Shown: positions 1 through 10,456 of the stretch, one piece after another
How the letters are laid out: the number at the start of each line of letters is the position of its first letter
Position numbering within the stretch: position 1 is the stretch's first letter
From: Zea mays
Lineage: Eukaryota; Streptophyta; Magnoliopsida; Poales; Poaceae
Direction: 5' to 3'
NCBI RefSeq assembly: GCF_902167145.1
Contig: NW_023366852.1
Location: 1-64,000, forward strand
Length of the DNA: 64,000 nucleotides
Translations under genes and position numbers: made by a program
Notes under the pieces: generated by a model
Told to the model about the DNA's origin: nothing
Seen by the model: the letters and a program-made list of their open reading frames with translations, nothing else
Databases searched by the model: none

Positions 1-2204
1 AGAGCTCAAAATGAATTTGAGCTCAAGGTGAAAAAGATAAGGAGCGACAACGGGTCCGAGTTCAAGAACCTTCAAGTGGAGGAGTACCTTGAGGAGGAAG
101 GAATCAAGCACGAGTTCTCCGCTCCCTACACACCACAACAAAACGGTGTGGTAGAGAGGAAGAACAGGACTCTTCTAGACATGGCAAGGACGATGCTTGG
201 AGAGTTCAAGACCCCCGAGTGGTTTTGGTCGGAAGCCGTGAACACGGCTTGCCACACCATAAACCGGGTCTACCTTCATCGCCTCCTCAAGAAGACGTCG
301 TACGAACTCCTAACCGGTAACAAACCCAACGTGTTATACTTTCGTGTATTTGGGAGTAAATGTTACATTCTAGTGAAGAAAGGTAGAAATTCTAAGTTTG
401 CTCCCAAAGCCGTAGAAGGGTTTTTATTAGGATATGACTCAAATACAAAGGCGTATAGGGTCTTCAACAAATCATCGGGTTTGGTTGAAGTCTCTAGCGA
501 CGTTGTATTTGATGAGACTAATGGCTCTCCAAGAGAGCAAGTTGATCTTGATGATGTAGATGAAGAAAATGTTCCAACGGGCGTAATACGCACCATGGCA
601 ATTGGAGATGTGCGGCCACAGGAACAAAAGGAGCAAGATCAACCTTCTTCCTCAACAATGGTGCAGCCCCCAACTCAAGATGATGAACAGGTTCATCTAG
701 AGGAGGCGTGTGATCAAGGGGGAGCACAAGATAATCATGTTATGGAGGAAGAAGCACAACATGCCCCTCCAACCCAAGTTCGAGCGACGATTCAAAGGAA
801 TCATCCCGTCGACCAGATATTGGGTGATATTAGCAAGGGAGTAACTACTCGCTCTAGATTAGTTAATTTTTGTGAGCATTACTCTTTTGTCTCTTCTATT
901 GAGCCTTTCAGGGTAGAAGAGGCCTTGCTAGATCCGGACTGGGTGTTGGTCATGCAAGAGGAGCTCAACAATTTCAAGAGAAATGAAGTTTGGACACTAG
1001 TGCCACGTCCCAAGCAAAACGTTGTGGGAACCAAGTGGGTGTTCCGCAACAAACAAGACAAGCACGGGGTGGTGACAAGGAACAAGGCACGACTTGTGGC
1101 AAAAGGTTATGCCCAAGTCACAGGTTTGGACTTTGAGGAGACTTTTGCTCCTGTGGCTAGGCTAGAGTCAATTCACATATTGTTAGCCTATGCCGCTCAC
1201 CATTCTTTTAGGTTGTTCCAAATGGATGTGAAGAGCGCTTTCCTCAACGGGCCAATCAAGGAGGAGGTGTACGTTGAGCAACCCCTTGGCTTTGAGGATG
1301 AACGGTACCCCGACCACGTGTGTAAGCTCTCTAAGGCGCTCTATGGACTTAAGCAAGCCCCAAGAGCATGGTATGAATGCCTTAGAGACTTTTTAATTGC
1401 TAATACTTTCAAGGTTGGGAAAGCCGATCCAACTTTATTCACTAAGACTTGTGATGGTGACTTATTTGTGTGCCAAATTTATATCGATGACATAATATTT
1501 GGTTCTACTAACCAAAAGTCTTGTGAAGCATTTAGTAGGGTGATGACTCAAAAGTTTGAAATGTCGATGATGGGCGAGTTGAACTACTTCCTTGGGTTCC
1601 AAGTGAAGCAACTCAAGGACGACACTTTCATCTCCCAAACGAAGTACACGCAAGACTTGATCAAGCGGTTTGGGATGAAGGATGCCAAGCCCGCAAAGAC
1701 TCCAATGGGAACTGACGGACACGTCAACCTCAACAAAGGAGGTAAGTCCGTTGATCAAAAAGCATACCGGTCTATGATAGGTTCCTTGCTTTACTTATGT
1801 GCTAGTAGACCGGACATTATGCTTAGTGTATGCATGTGTGCTAGATTTCAATCCGATCCAAGGGAGTGTCACTTAGTGGCCGTGAAGCAAATTCTTAGAT
1901 ATTTAGTCGCTATGCCGTGCTTCAGGATCTGGTATCCAAAGGGGTCTACCTTTGACTTAATTAGATACTCAGACTCCGATTATGCTGGATGTAAGGTTGA
2001 TTGGAAGAGTACATCAGGGACGTGCCAATTCTTAGGAAGGTCCCTGGTGTCTTAGAGTTCTAAGAAACAAACTTCCGTTGCCCTATCCACCGCTGAGGCC
2101 GAGTATGTTGCCGCAGGACAGTGTTGCGTGCAACTACTTTGGATGAGGCAAACCCTCCGGGACTTTGGCTACAATCTGAGCAAAGTCCCACTCCTATGTG
2201 ATAA
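1..2204 (+). pseudogene. pol: Opie-like copia pol, part 1: integrase C-half, reverse transcriptase, RNase H start
   Basis: The frame is already open at base 1, inside the integrase core, so protease and integrase N-terminus lie outside the window. Seen: the integrase SDNGSEF motif (second catalytic Asp), then VVERKNR with the catalytic Glu; reverse transcriptase with the [10 protein letters not shown] block, the catalytic YIDDIIFG at 1480-1503 and the [10 protein letters not shown] block; RNase H beginning near 1970 (SDSDYAG). A TAG at 2053-2055 falls where relatives have Trp in a SLVSW motif; the frame then stays open to 2204. There the CACTA element is inserted, and the frame resumes in phase at 18,211. 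The polyprotein would copy and integrate the element's RNA; with the stop and the insertion it cannot be made. Domain order integrase-RT-RNase H is the copia order. Opie/Ji assignment rests on recognised protein and LTR sequence. Confidence 0.93.
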
Positions 2205-2219
2205 CACTACACGACGGTT
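2205..2219 (+). repeat. CACTA left terminal inverted repeat
   Basis: CACTACACGACGGTT, identical to the reverse complement of 18,193-18,207. Flanked outside by taa (2202-2204). Confidence 0.95.
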
Positions 2220-2400
2220 GATCTTTAGCGACCTTATTAGGGACCGACGGTTGGTTGCTAAAAGTTATGGACCGACAGTTGGTCGCTAAATGCGTTTATA
2301 GCGACGGTCTGTGGGTCGCTAAAAGTTTAGAAATTTAACGACTTATGGTCGGTCGCTATAGAGGTAAGTGTGTGACTGATGGTGGGTCGCTATAGGGTAC
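2220..2400. repeat. CACTA left subterminal repeat region
   Basis: Short motifs of the form ggtcgctaaa / tttagcgacc recur about every 25-50 bp in both orientations. In CACTA elements such repeats are known as transposase-binding sites. No coding signal. Confidence 0.8.
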
Positions 2401-2907
2401 GTGATTTTTGTGTTTCTTATTTAATCACCAAAGCCCATGTAAAGCCTACTAAACAAACAAAAACCCTATTTCACGCAACAAACCACAAGCGCAGCCGCCG
2501 TCACTTCTGCCTCATCGCGGCCCCCATCCCGCCGCTCGTCGACGACGCCACCCCGCCCCGCCCCTCGGCCGTGGAGAGGAGAGGTGTGATACCATAAAAA
2601 TCATTAAATAAAAATAATATATTTGGCTATTAACGGTATTTATGGTGATAAATTTTCTTTTAAGTGTTTACTATTTATTTGCCTTGAAATGATTTTTGAT
2701 TTCTCATAATTAATTTTGGATATCGAATAACATTTCTTGTTAAGTAAAAATCCAAATAAATAATATAATAAGTACTAGTTCAAAAAAAATAACTATTTTA
2801 TTTATAAATAATTTTGGGTTAATTGTTCTGAATTTTTGGGTTATTTAAAATTATATTTTGAAATTAGAAAGGAATTGAAAAAGAAAAAAACAAAACCTAA
2901 CCTAACT

Positions 2908-2930
2908 AACCCTAATGGCCCAAGGCCCAT
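2908..2930 (+). promoter_or_regulatory. Telo-box plus two site II-like elements
   Basis: aaccctaa (2908-2915) is followed at once by ggcccaa (2917-2923) and ggcccat (2924-2930). A telo-box next to site II (TGGGCC/Y) motifs is a known arrangement in plant promoters of ribosomal-protein and other growth genes. A CT-rich leader-like tract follows at 2995-3060. Function here is inferred. Confidence 0.45.
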
Positions 2931-3179
2931 TAAGCCGGCCGCCCCTGCTCCCTAACCTAGCGCGCACACCCTCTTCCAGCTGAAGCCGCCGCCACCCTCT
3001 GCTTCTCTCTCTCTCCCACCCGCCTCCTCTCTCCTCCCCCTCGCTCCTCTCTCCGACGCGCAGCCAAGCAGACAGTGCCGACCCGCGCGACCCCGTGGCC
3101 GCGACACCGACGCGCCAGCGCCCTGCCATGCGCGCCTGCAGCCACCCGGAGACCGATCGAGCTCCCTACACCCATCGAG

Positions 3180-3345
3180 CCCGCTCGACGTCCGCGCCTG
3201 GAAGCCGCGCCAGGAGCCCGCTCACGTCCGCGCCCGGAAGCCGCGCCAGGAGCCCACTCGACGTCCGCGCCAGGAAGCCACCCGGAGCCGCGCCAGGAAA
3301 CCACCCGGAGCCCGCTCGACGTCCGCGCCCGGAAGCCGCGCCAGG
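3180..3345 (+). repeat. GC-rich imperfect tandem repeat in the CACTA interior
   Basis: Units built on 'gctcgacgtccgcgcc-ggaagccgcgccaggag' recur four to five times with length variation of a few bases. It makes several frames open at once, which is why none is called as a gene. Confidence 0.7.
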
Positions 3346-3588
3346 AGATCGACGCCCTGCCCCTGCAGCGCCCCGCGCCGCTGCATCCTGCAGCTCGCCC
3401 CATCCCCTGACTTGTCGTGTCTTGGGCCATCGCGGCACTCTCATCTTGCATCGTCACCTTATTGCTGTTCTGGTGAGGCCATATCGTTCTTGTCCTACTC
3501 ATTTCCCTACCGGCATCAAATCCTTACTGTTGTTTATACGTATGTTTTTGTGTGAGTTGGGAGGTGGAGAAGAAAGGAACTCTAGTGT

Positions 3589-5172
3589 TGTCGGCGTTTC
3601 GAGACCGGGGGGTCCCTGAGCCGACAAGTGAGTGTGCCGCGTGCCCCAGCCCAGATGGGTCGAGCGCGTGGGCGAGCGCGAAGGGGGGAAAGCGAGGTGG
3701 CCGGAGACGGGCGTGAGAGAGGTGGAAATCCCGCGGCCTTCGTGTTCGTCCCGCGCCCAGGTCGGGTGCGCTTGCAGTAGGGGGTTACAAGCGTCCACGC
3801 GGGTGAGGGAAGCGAGCGGCCCCAAGAGAGCGCATGTCCCGTCCTCGTCCCCGCGCGGCCAACCTTCTCTAAGAAGGCCCTGGTCCTTCCTTTTATAGGC
3901 GTAAGGAGAGGATCCAGGTGTACAATGGGGGTGTAGCAGAGTGCTACGTGTCTAGCGGAGGGAGAGCTAGCGCCCTAAGTACATGCCGATGTGGCAGCCG
4001 GAGAGATCTTGGCACCCAGTCGGTGTGATGTCGTGGCCGTCGGAGGAGTGGCGGAGCCTGGCGGAGGGACAGCTGTCGGAGTGGTCGAGTCCTTGCTGAC
4101 GTCCTCTTGCTTCCGTAAGAGAGCTGAGAGCCGCCGTCGTCACAGGGCACGCGGGGCGCCATCATTGCCTATCTGGCAGAGCTAGCCAGATGGGACACCG
4201 GTCTTGTTCTCTGCGGCCCGAGTCGGCTCGGGGTAGGGTGATGATGGCGCTTCCTGTTGACGTGGCGGGCCCGCGCCCGAGGTCGGGCGACGTGGGGGCT
4301 CCTCCGAGGCTGGGGTCGAGTCTGTCTTCCGTGGCCGAGGCCGAGCCCGAGCCCCTGGGTCGAGCAAGGCGGAGGTCGTTCGGCAGAGGCCAGGGCGGAG
4401 TCCGAGCCCTGGGGTCGGGCGAAGCGGAGTTCTGGGTCGGGCGGAGCGGAGTTCGCCGTCTTCCGGGGCCTATCCCGAGTCCGAGCCCTGGGTCGGGCAG
4501 AGCGGAGTTCGCCGTCTTCCGGGTCTTAGCCCGAGTCCGAGCCCTGGGTCGGGCGGAGCGGAGATCGCCGTCTTCCGGGTCTTAGCCCGAGTCCGAGCCC
4601 TGGGTCGGGTGGAGCGGAGATCGCCGTCTTCCGGGGCCTAGCCCAAGTCCGAGCCCTGGGTCGGGCGGAGCGGAGTTTCCTATGGCGCCTCTGGCAAGGC
4701 CTGACTGCCTGTCAGTCTCACTCTGTCAAGTGGCACTGCAGTCGGAGTGGCGCAGGCGGCGCTATCCTTCTGTCAGACCGGTCAGTGGATCGGCGAAGTG
4801 ACGGCGGTCACTTCGGCTCTGCCGGGGGGCAGCGCGTCAGGATAAAGGTGTCAGGCCACCTTTGCGTTAAATGCTCCTGCGACTCGGTCGGTCGGTGCGG
4901 CGATTTAGTCAGGGTTACTTCTTAGCGAAGGCAAGGCCTCGGGCGAGCCGGAGATGTGTCCGCCGTTAAAGGGGGGCCTCGGGCGAGACGGAAATCCCTC
5001 GGGGTCGGCTGCCCTTGCCCGAGGCTAGGCTCGGGCGAGGCGTGATCGAGTCGCTCGTATGGACTGATCCCTGACTTAATCGCACCCATCAGGCCTCTGC
5101 AGCTTTATGCTGATGGGGTTACCAGCTGAGAATTAGGCGTCTTGAGTGTACCCTTAATTATGGTCCCCGACA
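3589..5172 (-). repeat. Huck 3' LTR
   Basis: 1584 bp, TG...CA ends. A minus-strand TATAAAAG lies at 3890-3897. It is 34 bp shorter than the other LTR because one unit of the internal 56-bp array is partly deleted near 4427. Confidence 0.93.
4427..4675. repeat. 56-bp tandem array in the Huck 3' LTR (4 copies plus a remnant)
   Basis: Units start at 4451, 4507, 4563 and 4619, exactly 56 bp apart, around the phrase cgccgtcttccggg. The truncated copy before 4451 lacks about 34 bp. Confidence 0.9.
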
Positions 5173-5190
5173 GTAGCCCCCGAGCCTCGA
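5173..5190 (-). promoter_or_regulatory. Huck polypurine tract
   Basis: Read on the minus strand this is a run rich in G (ggctcgggggctac) directly abutting the 3' LTR, the expected plus-strand DNA priming site. Confidence 0.8.
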
Positions 5191-5905
5191 AGGGAGTGTT
5201 AGCACTCGCTTGGAGGCTTTCGTCGCACTTTTTTGCAAGGGGACCAGCCTTTCTCGGTTGCATTTTGTTCCGGTGGGTGCGCAGCGAGCGCACCCGCCGG
5301 GTGTAGCCCCCGAGGCCTCGGAGGAGTGATTTCACTCCTTCGAGGTCTTAATGCCTTGCGTAATGCTTCGGCTGGTCTGGTTGTTCCCTCATGCGAACTG
5401 GCCGTAGCCCGGGTGCACGGTCGGGGCCCAAGTTCTCGGGCTGGTATGTTGACGCTGTCAACGGTTCGGCCGGAGCCGGGTTTGCGAGAGCAGCCCCCGA
5501 GCCTCTGCACAGGGCGAGAGGGCGATCAGGGACAGACTCGGCTTTTTTACATACGCCCCTACGTCGCCTTTCCGCAAGGAGGAGGGGGGGAGAGCGCCAT
5601 GTTACCCTCGATGGGCACCGAACATGGTGTCTCCGGTGAGCTGCAAGCGGGTAATCCGAGTGGACGTCCGTGCCCCGTTCGTTGGGGGTCGGCTAGGGGC
5701 CCAGAGGCACGCCCAAAAGTACCTGCGGGTGATCTGCCGGACCCGGTCCCCTGGCGACGGGGTCCGAGGGCTCGATGCCTCCCTCCGATGGGATTCCGTT
5801 ACAAGATCGCTCCCGCTGGTCTCGGAAATGTCCTAGGGTACCTCGGGAGCGCAGCCCGAGCCTTGGTTATGTATCGAACGTACCCCTGGTCATCCCTCGC
5901 TCGGC

Positions 5906-6116
5906 GTCTGAGGCGACTGTGAACCCTTCGGGGGCCAGCCTTCGAACCCCTGATCAGTAATGGGCGCGGAGCCCGAGTAGCCTGAGGCGGCCGTGGAGCC
6001 CTTCGGGGGGCCGGCCTTCGAACCTCTGACCAGTAGTGGGTGTAGGGCCCACGCGATCTGAGGCGACTGTTGAACCCCTCGGAGGGCCAGCCTTCGAACC
6101 TCTGATCAGTAGGGGG
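5906..6116. repeat. Three tandem repeats of about 75 bp in the Huck noncoding region
   Basis: Copies begin 'tctgaggcgactgtgaaccc' at about 5906, 5981 and 6057. Each contains 'ccagccttcgaacc' and ends in a 'cagtagtggg'-like phrase. Divergence among copies is moderate. Confidence 0.8.
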
Positions 6117-7936
6117 GGCTTGGAGCCCGGTTCCTTCACAGGGAAGGATCCTTTTTGGGGTATCCCCCTTTCCCGGTCCCTGTTGCAAGAGATAGAGAAA
6201 GAGGAAAAAAGGAAAAGGATACGAAATCGAACGACGTGGCGTACCTTTTCTTGGCGCGGTTATTACGGCGAAGGCGAAGCGTCGCCCGCTTCTCCTGCCA
6301 GGAGCGCCGCTTGTCCCGCCGCGGAGTTAATGCGACGGGGCGAGTGGTTGGCGGGGCGGCCGTTGCGCGTGCGCGAGCCGTTCGAGGAACGGATCACGGG
6401 CGTGCCGTCTTCACGCCGTGGGAGGAGGCTCTTTCGCTGCCCCTGGATGGGACGTGAGCCTGACTGACGACGTGACCGCTGCTCCCGCCCGCCTGCCACC
6501 GTCATTACTGCCGGCCCGCTTTCGGCCGCATTGACCGTCGCGCCAGGCTGGCGCCGCTGGGTCGCGCGCTGGGTCGCCTCGAGTCGCGGTATTGGTTCCG
6601 CAACCGAAGGGGCGCGATGGTGGCGCAAGTGGCGGTGCAGTTGCTTGCATGCAGCATTTGGCGCGCCGGTTGCGTGACGCGTGGGCCTGGGCCTCCATGC
6701 TGGCGCGTTGGGAGTCGGAGAAGCGCGTCCACCTGGCGCGATTGCATGCCGCCTGCATGGCTGCCCGCCCTTTCGCCCGTTGGTCTGGGCAAAGTGGGGG
6801 GTCGCTTGTAACCGCTGGGCGGTTGTGTGCACCACGCGCGGCGGTTTGGCCTTTTCTTGCTCTGAGCCGGTTTGCGTGACATGCGGGACCCAGCCCCTGC
6901 GTCGCAGGGGAGGGCCTTGGAGCGTGTTGGAGAAGACTCAGCCTGTGGCGTTTGGGGGCGCACGTAGGGAGAGTTGCCTTTAAAAGGAGGGCGACCCCTT
7001 TCGGAAGGCGACCATGTCTTCTTCCTCCCTCATGCGTCGTGTCTTTCCATCTTCCAAGCCCCCGGATGGGGGGTACCCGCCGTCTTTCCGCCTCATCGTT
7101 GGAGGAACGTAACTCCATGGGAGTTGGTACCTTTCAGCCATCGTTCAGCTTCAAGGATTTTCATCATGCAGCCCGGCCGCACCCCTCCACCGGCGGTCAC
7201 CCAAGATGGTGACCTCCAACTTGATGGTGGGGGAAAGCGAGCCGGGCTGCGGCCTCTGCCCCTCCCTCAGCCTCAAGGATTTTCATCACCAGGGCTGGGG
7301 AGGGGAGTGTGCCGAGTTGAGGTCGGCCCCCGCGTGGGCGGCGGCCCGCTCCTTCACTCAGTGATCGGAGGGAAGGGCGGTCGTCGTCCGTGGCGCTGGC
7401 AGCTGCACCGTGCCTGGCTCTCGGACGCGAGTGGCTTCGGAGCCGCTCGCGGCGCCGGCGTCCGCCACGGCAGCTTGAAGAGGTTCTTCTGCCGGCGAGA
7501 TAGCCAAGGCCGGCCACGGACCGACCTTCAACTTTACGGCCTTCTGCCCGTCCTTGCCTCACAAGTTTTGGCATGGGCGGGGGCCTCCTGGCAGCAGCAT
7601 CCGCCCTGAGGTCAGTGCTGCCGCTGCTCGGCCCCCCGGAGCAGAAGTCGTCGTCGCCGCCGCCGCTGGAGCAGGTGGCGGCGCGCCGTTCGTCGGCCTT
7701 CCGTTGCTCCGCAGGCCTTCCCCCATGGAGTGGGGTTGTTCGTACCTGCGGAGGGGGAACCGGAGTTCTGTTCGTAATGGCACTTTGAATGCCAGTGTTT
7801 TTGTTCATTGTGGCTGTCGAGGCCTGAACATGTACGTAATTTCGGCACGGAGCCGTGTTTTTTCCTCATTTTCGAGCACTAAGTCTCGCCTGTTGATTAT
7901 CTAAATCGCTTCACCAAGCATGAGTCGCCCCGTGTC

Positions 7937-8818
7937 AAGGTGACGAGTGAGGTATCCGTATCCCGGAGGCGTAGGAGTCCCTCGGCTCGATCGGCCTTGT
8001 TGTCTGAGGCTCCTCTAGCTTAGTTAAGGAGACCCCTTGGCCGCTCTTCGATGAGCCGAGGCCAGGGGTAGCGATATCAGTACGAACAGAGGCAGAGTTG
8101 GCTCGAAAATGGGAACCTGGTTGGCCGGAGCCTAGCCGGGTTGTCCGTCAGCGGGGCCGACGCCGGAGTCGATCAGCCGAGGCCTCGGGTCGGGCTGGCG
8201 CCCTCGGAAGATGGTTGGCCGAGGCCCGAGGGGTAACCGGCCGAGCCGCCTGCTCGGGCCGGATTCCCGGAGGAGTCCCTGGACCGCGTCGCCGTCCGAG
8301 GCCGGGTCGGACCTCACTGAAGGTGTCATCGATGCCGAGGGTGCTACAGCCCCCTTCCAGCGTGAAGACCCGAGCCTGCAGGATCAGATTGTCTTGTAGC
8401 GTGTGCCTTCTGTGGCCGCCGAGGCCAGAAAACACACCCTCGCTGCGTTGTAAAGCTGCGTCTCCTTTCCTCTTGTTTCGAGCATCTGGACTTTTTGTCG
8501 GTAACAGGGATGTTTGTGCGAGCGAGAGTTGCTTCTCGCGGAAGGTGACGAGTGAGGTATCCGTATCCCGGAGGCGTGGGAGTCCCTCGGCTCGGTCGGC
8601 CTTGCCGCTTACGCGTACTTTCACCCGTCCATGAGGCCCTGTCACCGATTCAGTCGAGAAGGCTTGAAGGACCGCTTCGGCAGAAGAGCTTCCGAACGTA
8701 AAGACTTGTTCGGTCCGCGGAATCACTTTATCCGAACGCGAGTTACTTATCGCAGAAGGTGATGAGTGAGGTATCCGTATCCCGGAGGCGTTGGAGTCCC
8801 TCGGCTCGGTCAGCCTTG
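7937..8818. repeat. Three dispersed 60-bp modules in the Huck noncoding region
   Basis: A block with 'gagtgaggtatccgtatccc' and 'ggagtccctcggctcg' occurs at 7937-7998, 8542-8604 and 8756-8818, nearly unchanged each time, separated by unrelated sequence. Confidence 0.85.
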
Positions 8819-9048
8819 GCTGCTTACGTGTACTCCGTCGTTTTCAGGATCCGCTTTTCGAAGTAGTCAAAAAGCACGAAAGATATTCTGCTAAAAGAGA
8901 TCTTTTTTCGAGGAAAATTTCGACGCAGAGGGGGTTCCCCCCCTTTTAGCCCCCGAGGGAGGGTCGGGCTTTGCCGAGGCGAGGCCGACCCTTCCTTGAT
9001 GACTAAACTTTGCGTGGGTGCGAGGTATATGAACAACTTGAAAACATC

Positions 9049-10389
9049 TTAAGGGTAGAAGCGACGTAGCTGTTTGATGTTCCAAGCGTTGCCGTAGATC
9101 TCGCCTTGATTGTTGGCCAGCTTGTATGTTCCGGGCTTCAGAACTTTGGCGATGACGAATGGCCCCTCCCAGGGGGGCGTGAGCTTGTGCCTCCCTTGGG
9201 CGTCTTGCCGCAGCCGAAGCAGCAGGTCGCCCACCTGGAGGTCTCGGGGCCGGACCCCTCGGGCGTGGTAGCGTCGCAGGGACTGCTGGTACCGCGCCGA
9301 GTGTAGTAAGGCCCTGTCCCGGGCCTCTTCCAGCTGGTCCAGCGATTCTTCTCCGCTAGCTTGGTTGCTTTGATCGTTGTAGGCCCTCGTCCTCGGGGAG
9401 CCGTATTCCAGGTCAGTGGGCAAGATGGCCTTGGCTCCGTAGACCAGGAAGAACGGCATGAAACCCATGGCTCGGCTCGGCGTTGTCCTCAGGCTCCAGA
9501 CCACCGAGGGGAGTTCCTTCATCCATCGTTTGCCGAACTTGTTGAGGCCGTTGTAAATCTGGGGCTTGAGCCCTTGTAAAATCATGCCGTTGGCACGCTC
9601 TACTTGCCCATTTGACATGGGATGAGCCACGGCGGCCCAGTCCACTCGGATATGATGATCCTCGCAAAAATCCAAGAATTTTTTGCCGGTGAACTGGGTA
9701 CCGTTGTCGGTGATGATGGAGTTTGGGACCCCGAAGCGATGGATGATGTTGGTGAAGAACGCCACCGCCTGCTCGGACCTGATGCTGTTCAGGGGTCGGA
9801 CCTCGATCCACTTGGAGAATTTGTCGATGGCGACCAGTAGGTGCGTGTAGCCCCCGGGCGCCTTCTGCAAGGGACCGACGAGGTCCAGACCCCATACAGC
9901 AAAGGGCCAGGTGATGGGTATCGTCTGCAGAGCCTGAGCGGGCAGGTGGGTCTGCTTCGCATAGAATTGGCACCCTTCGCAGGTGCGGACAATTCTAGTG
10001 GCGTCAGCCACCGCCGTTGGCCAGTAGAAGCCTTGCCGGAAAGCATTCCCGACAAGGGCTCGAGGCGCTGCATGATGACCGCAAGCCCCTGAGTGTATTT
10101 CTTGCAGGAGTTCCTGGCCTTCGGCGATGGAGATGCATCGCTGGAGGATGCCCGAGGGGCTGCGGTGGTAGAGCTCCTCCTCATCGCCCAGCAAGACGAA
10201 CGACTTGGCGCGTCGCGCTACCCGCCGAGCCTCGGCTTGGTCGAGGGGTAGCTCTCCTTGGCGGAGATATTGCAGGTACGGGGTCTGCCAATTTCGATCA
10301 GGCGTGGCCCCGTTCTGCTCCTCCTCGACGTGCAGTGCCTCGGCCTCGGGGGCCGAGGGTACCTCGGGCCGAACCGAGGGTGCCTCGGG
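9049..10389 (-). pseudogene. Huck integrase
   Basis: Open from just after the linker stop at 10,390-10,392 to its own stop at 9049. Seen in order: the HHCC zinc-binding module (HSGACGHH ... CEGCQF), then the catalytic core with LDLVGP (first Asp), ITDNGTQF (second Asp) and NGQVERANG (Glu), then a C-terminal part rich in basic residues ending GNAWNIKQLRRFYP. All three catalytic acids are kept. It would insert the element's DNA into the chromosome. It is in the same frame as the upstream RT-RNase H part and would be cut from the polyprotein, but two stop codons now separate it from RT. Its ATG (10,192-10,194) is internal to the polyprotein and not a natural start. Confidence 0.92.
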
Positions 10390-10456
10390 CTAGGCCGAGG
10401 GTGCCTCGGGCTGGGCCGAGGGTGCCTCGGGCTGAGCCGAGGGTGCCTCGGGCTCG
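10350..10456 (-). repeat. 21-bp tandem repeat encoding a PEAPSAQ-type linker in Huck pol
   Basis: Five 21-bp units around 'gtgcctcgggctgggccgagg'. In the pol frame they encode seven-residue repeats (P-E-A-P-S-A-Q) joining RNase H to integrase. One unit carries CAG changed to TAG at 10,390-10,392. Confidence 0.85.

Larger units (their letters stand above)
2400..3588 (+). other. CACTA left interior: promoter/first-exon-like captured DNA (no clear gene)
   Basis: An AT-rich stretch (about 2585-2880) is followed by a sharp switch to GC-rich, CT-rich DNA (2900-3480) and then a mixed stretch ending at the Huck insertion. Composition resembles a promoter, a pyrimidine-rich 5' leader and a proline/arginine-rich low-complexity first exon. 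Several overlapping frames are open only because of the GC-rich repeat at 3180-3345, and I recognise no protein. I infer captured host DNA, as is known for Pack-CACTA elements. An old LTR fragment (the stretch begins TGTGATACC at 2585) is an alternative. Confidence 0.4.
5173..9048 (-). other. Huck 3' noncoding region between integrase and 3' LTR
   Basis: A 3.9-kb GC-rich stretch with no conserved protein. The many open frames (for example 5233-5922 + and 6411-7118 -) have biased Arg/Pro/Ala composition and overlap each other on both strands, so I treat them as by-products of GC content. It holds two sets of internal repeats, listed separately. A long noncoding tail is usual for this family. 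Confidence 0.8.

Noticed and set aside
3075..3619. Proline/arginine-rich frames of 111-181 codons on both strands in the CACTA
   Set aside because: Produced by a GC-rich tandem repeat; the plus frame runs into the Huck LTR. Kept only as possible captured first-exon DNA.
5233..7904. Many long open frames on both strands in the Huck 3' noncoding region
   Set aside because: They overlap on both strands, have Arg/Pro/Ala-biased composition from high GC, and show no domain I recognise.
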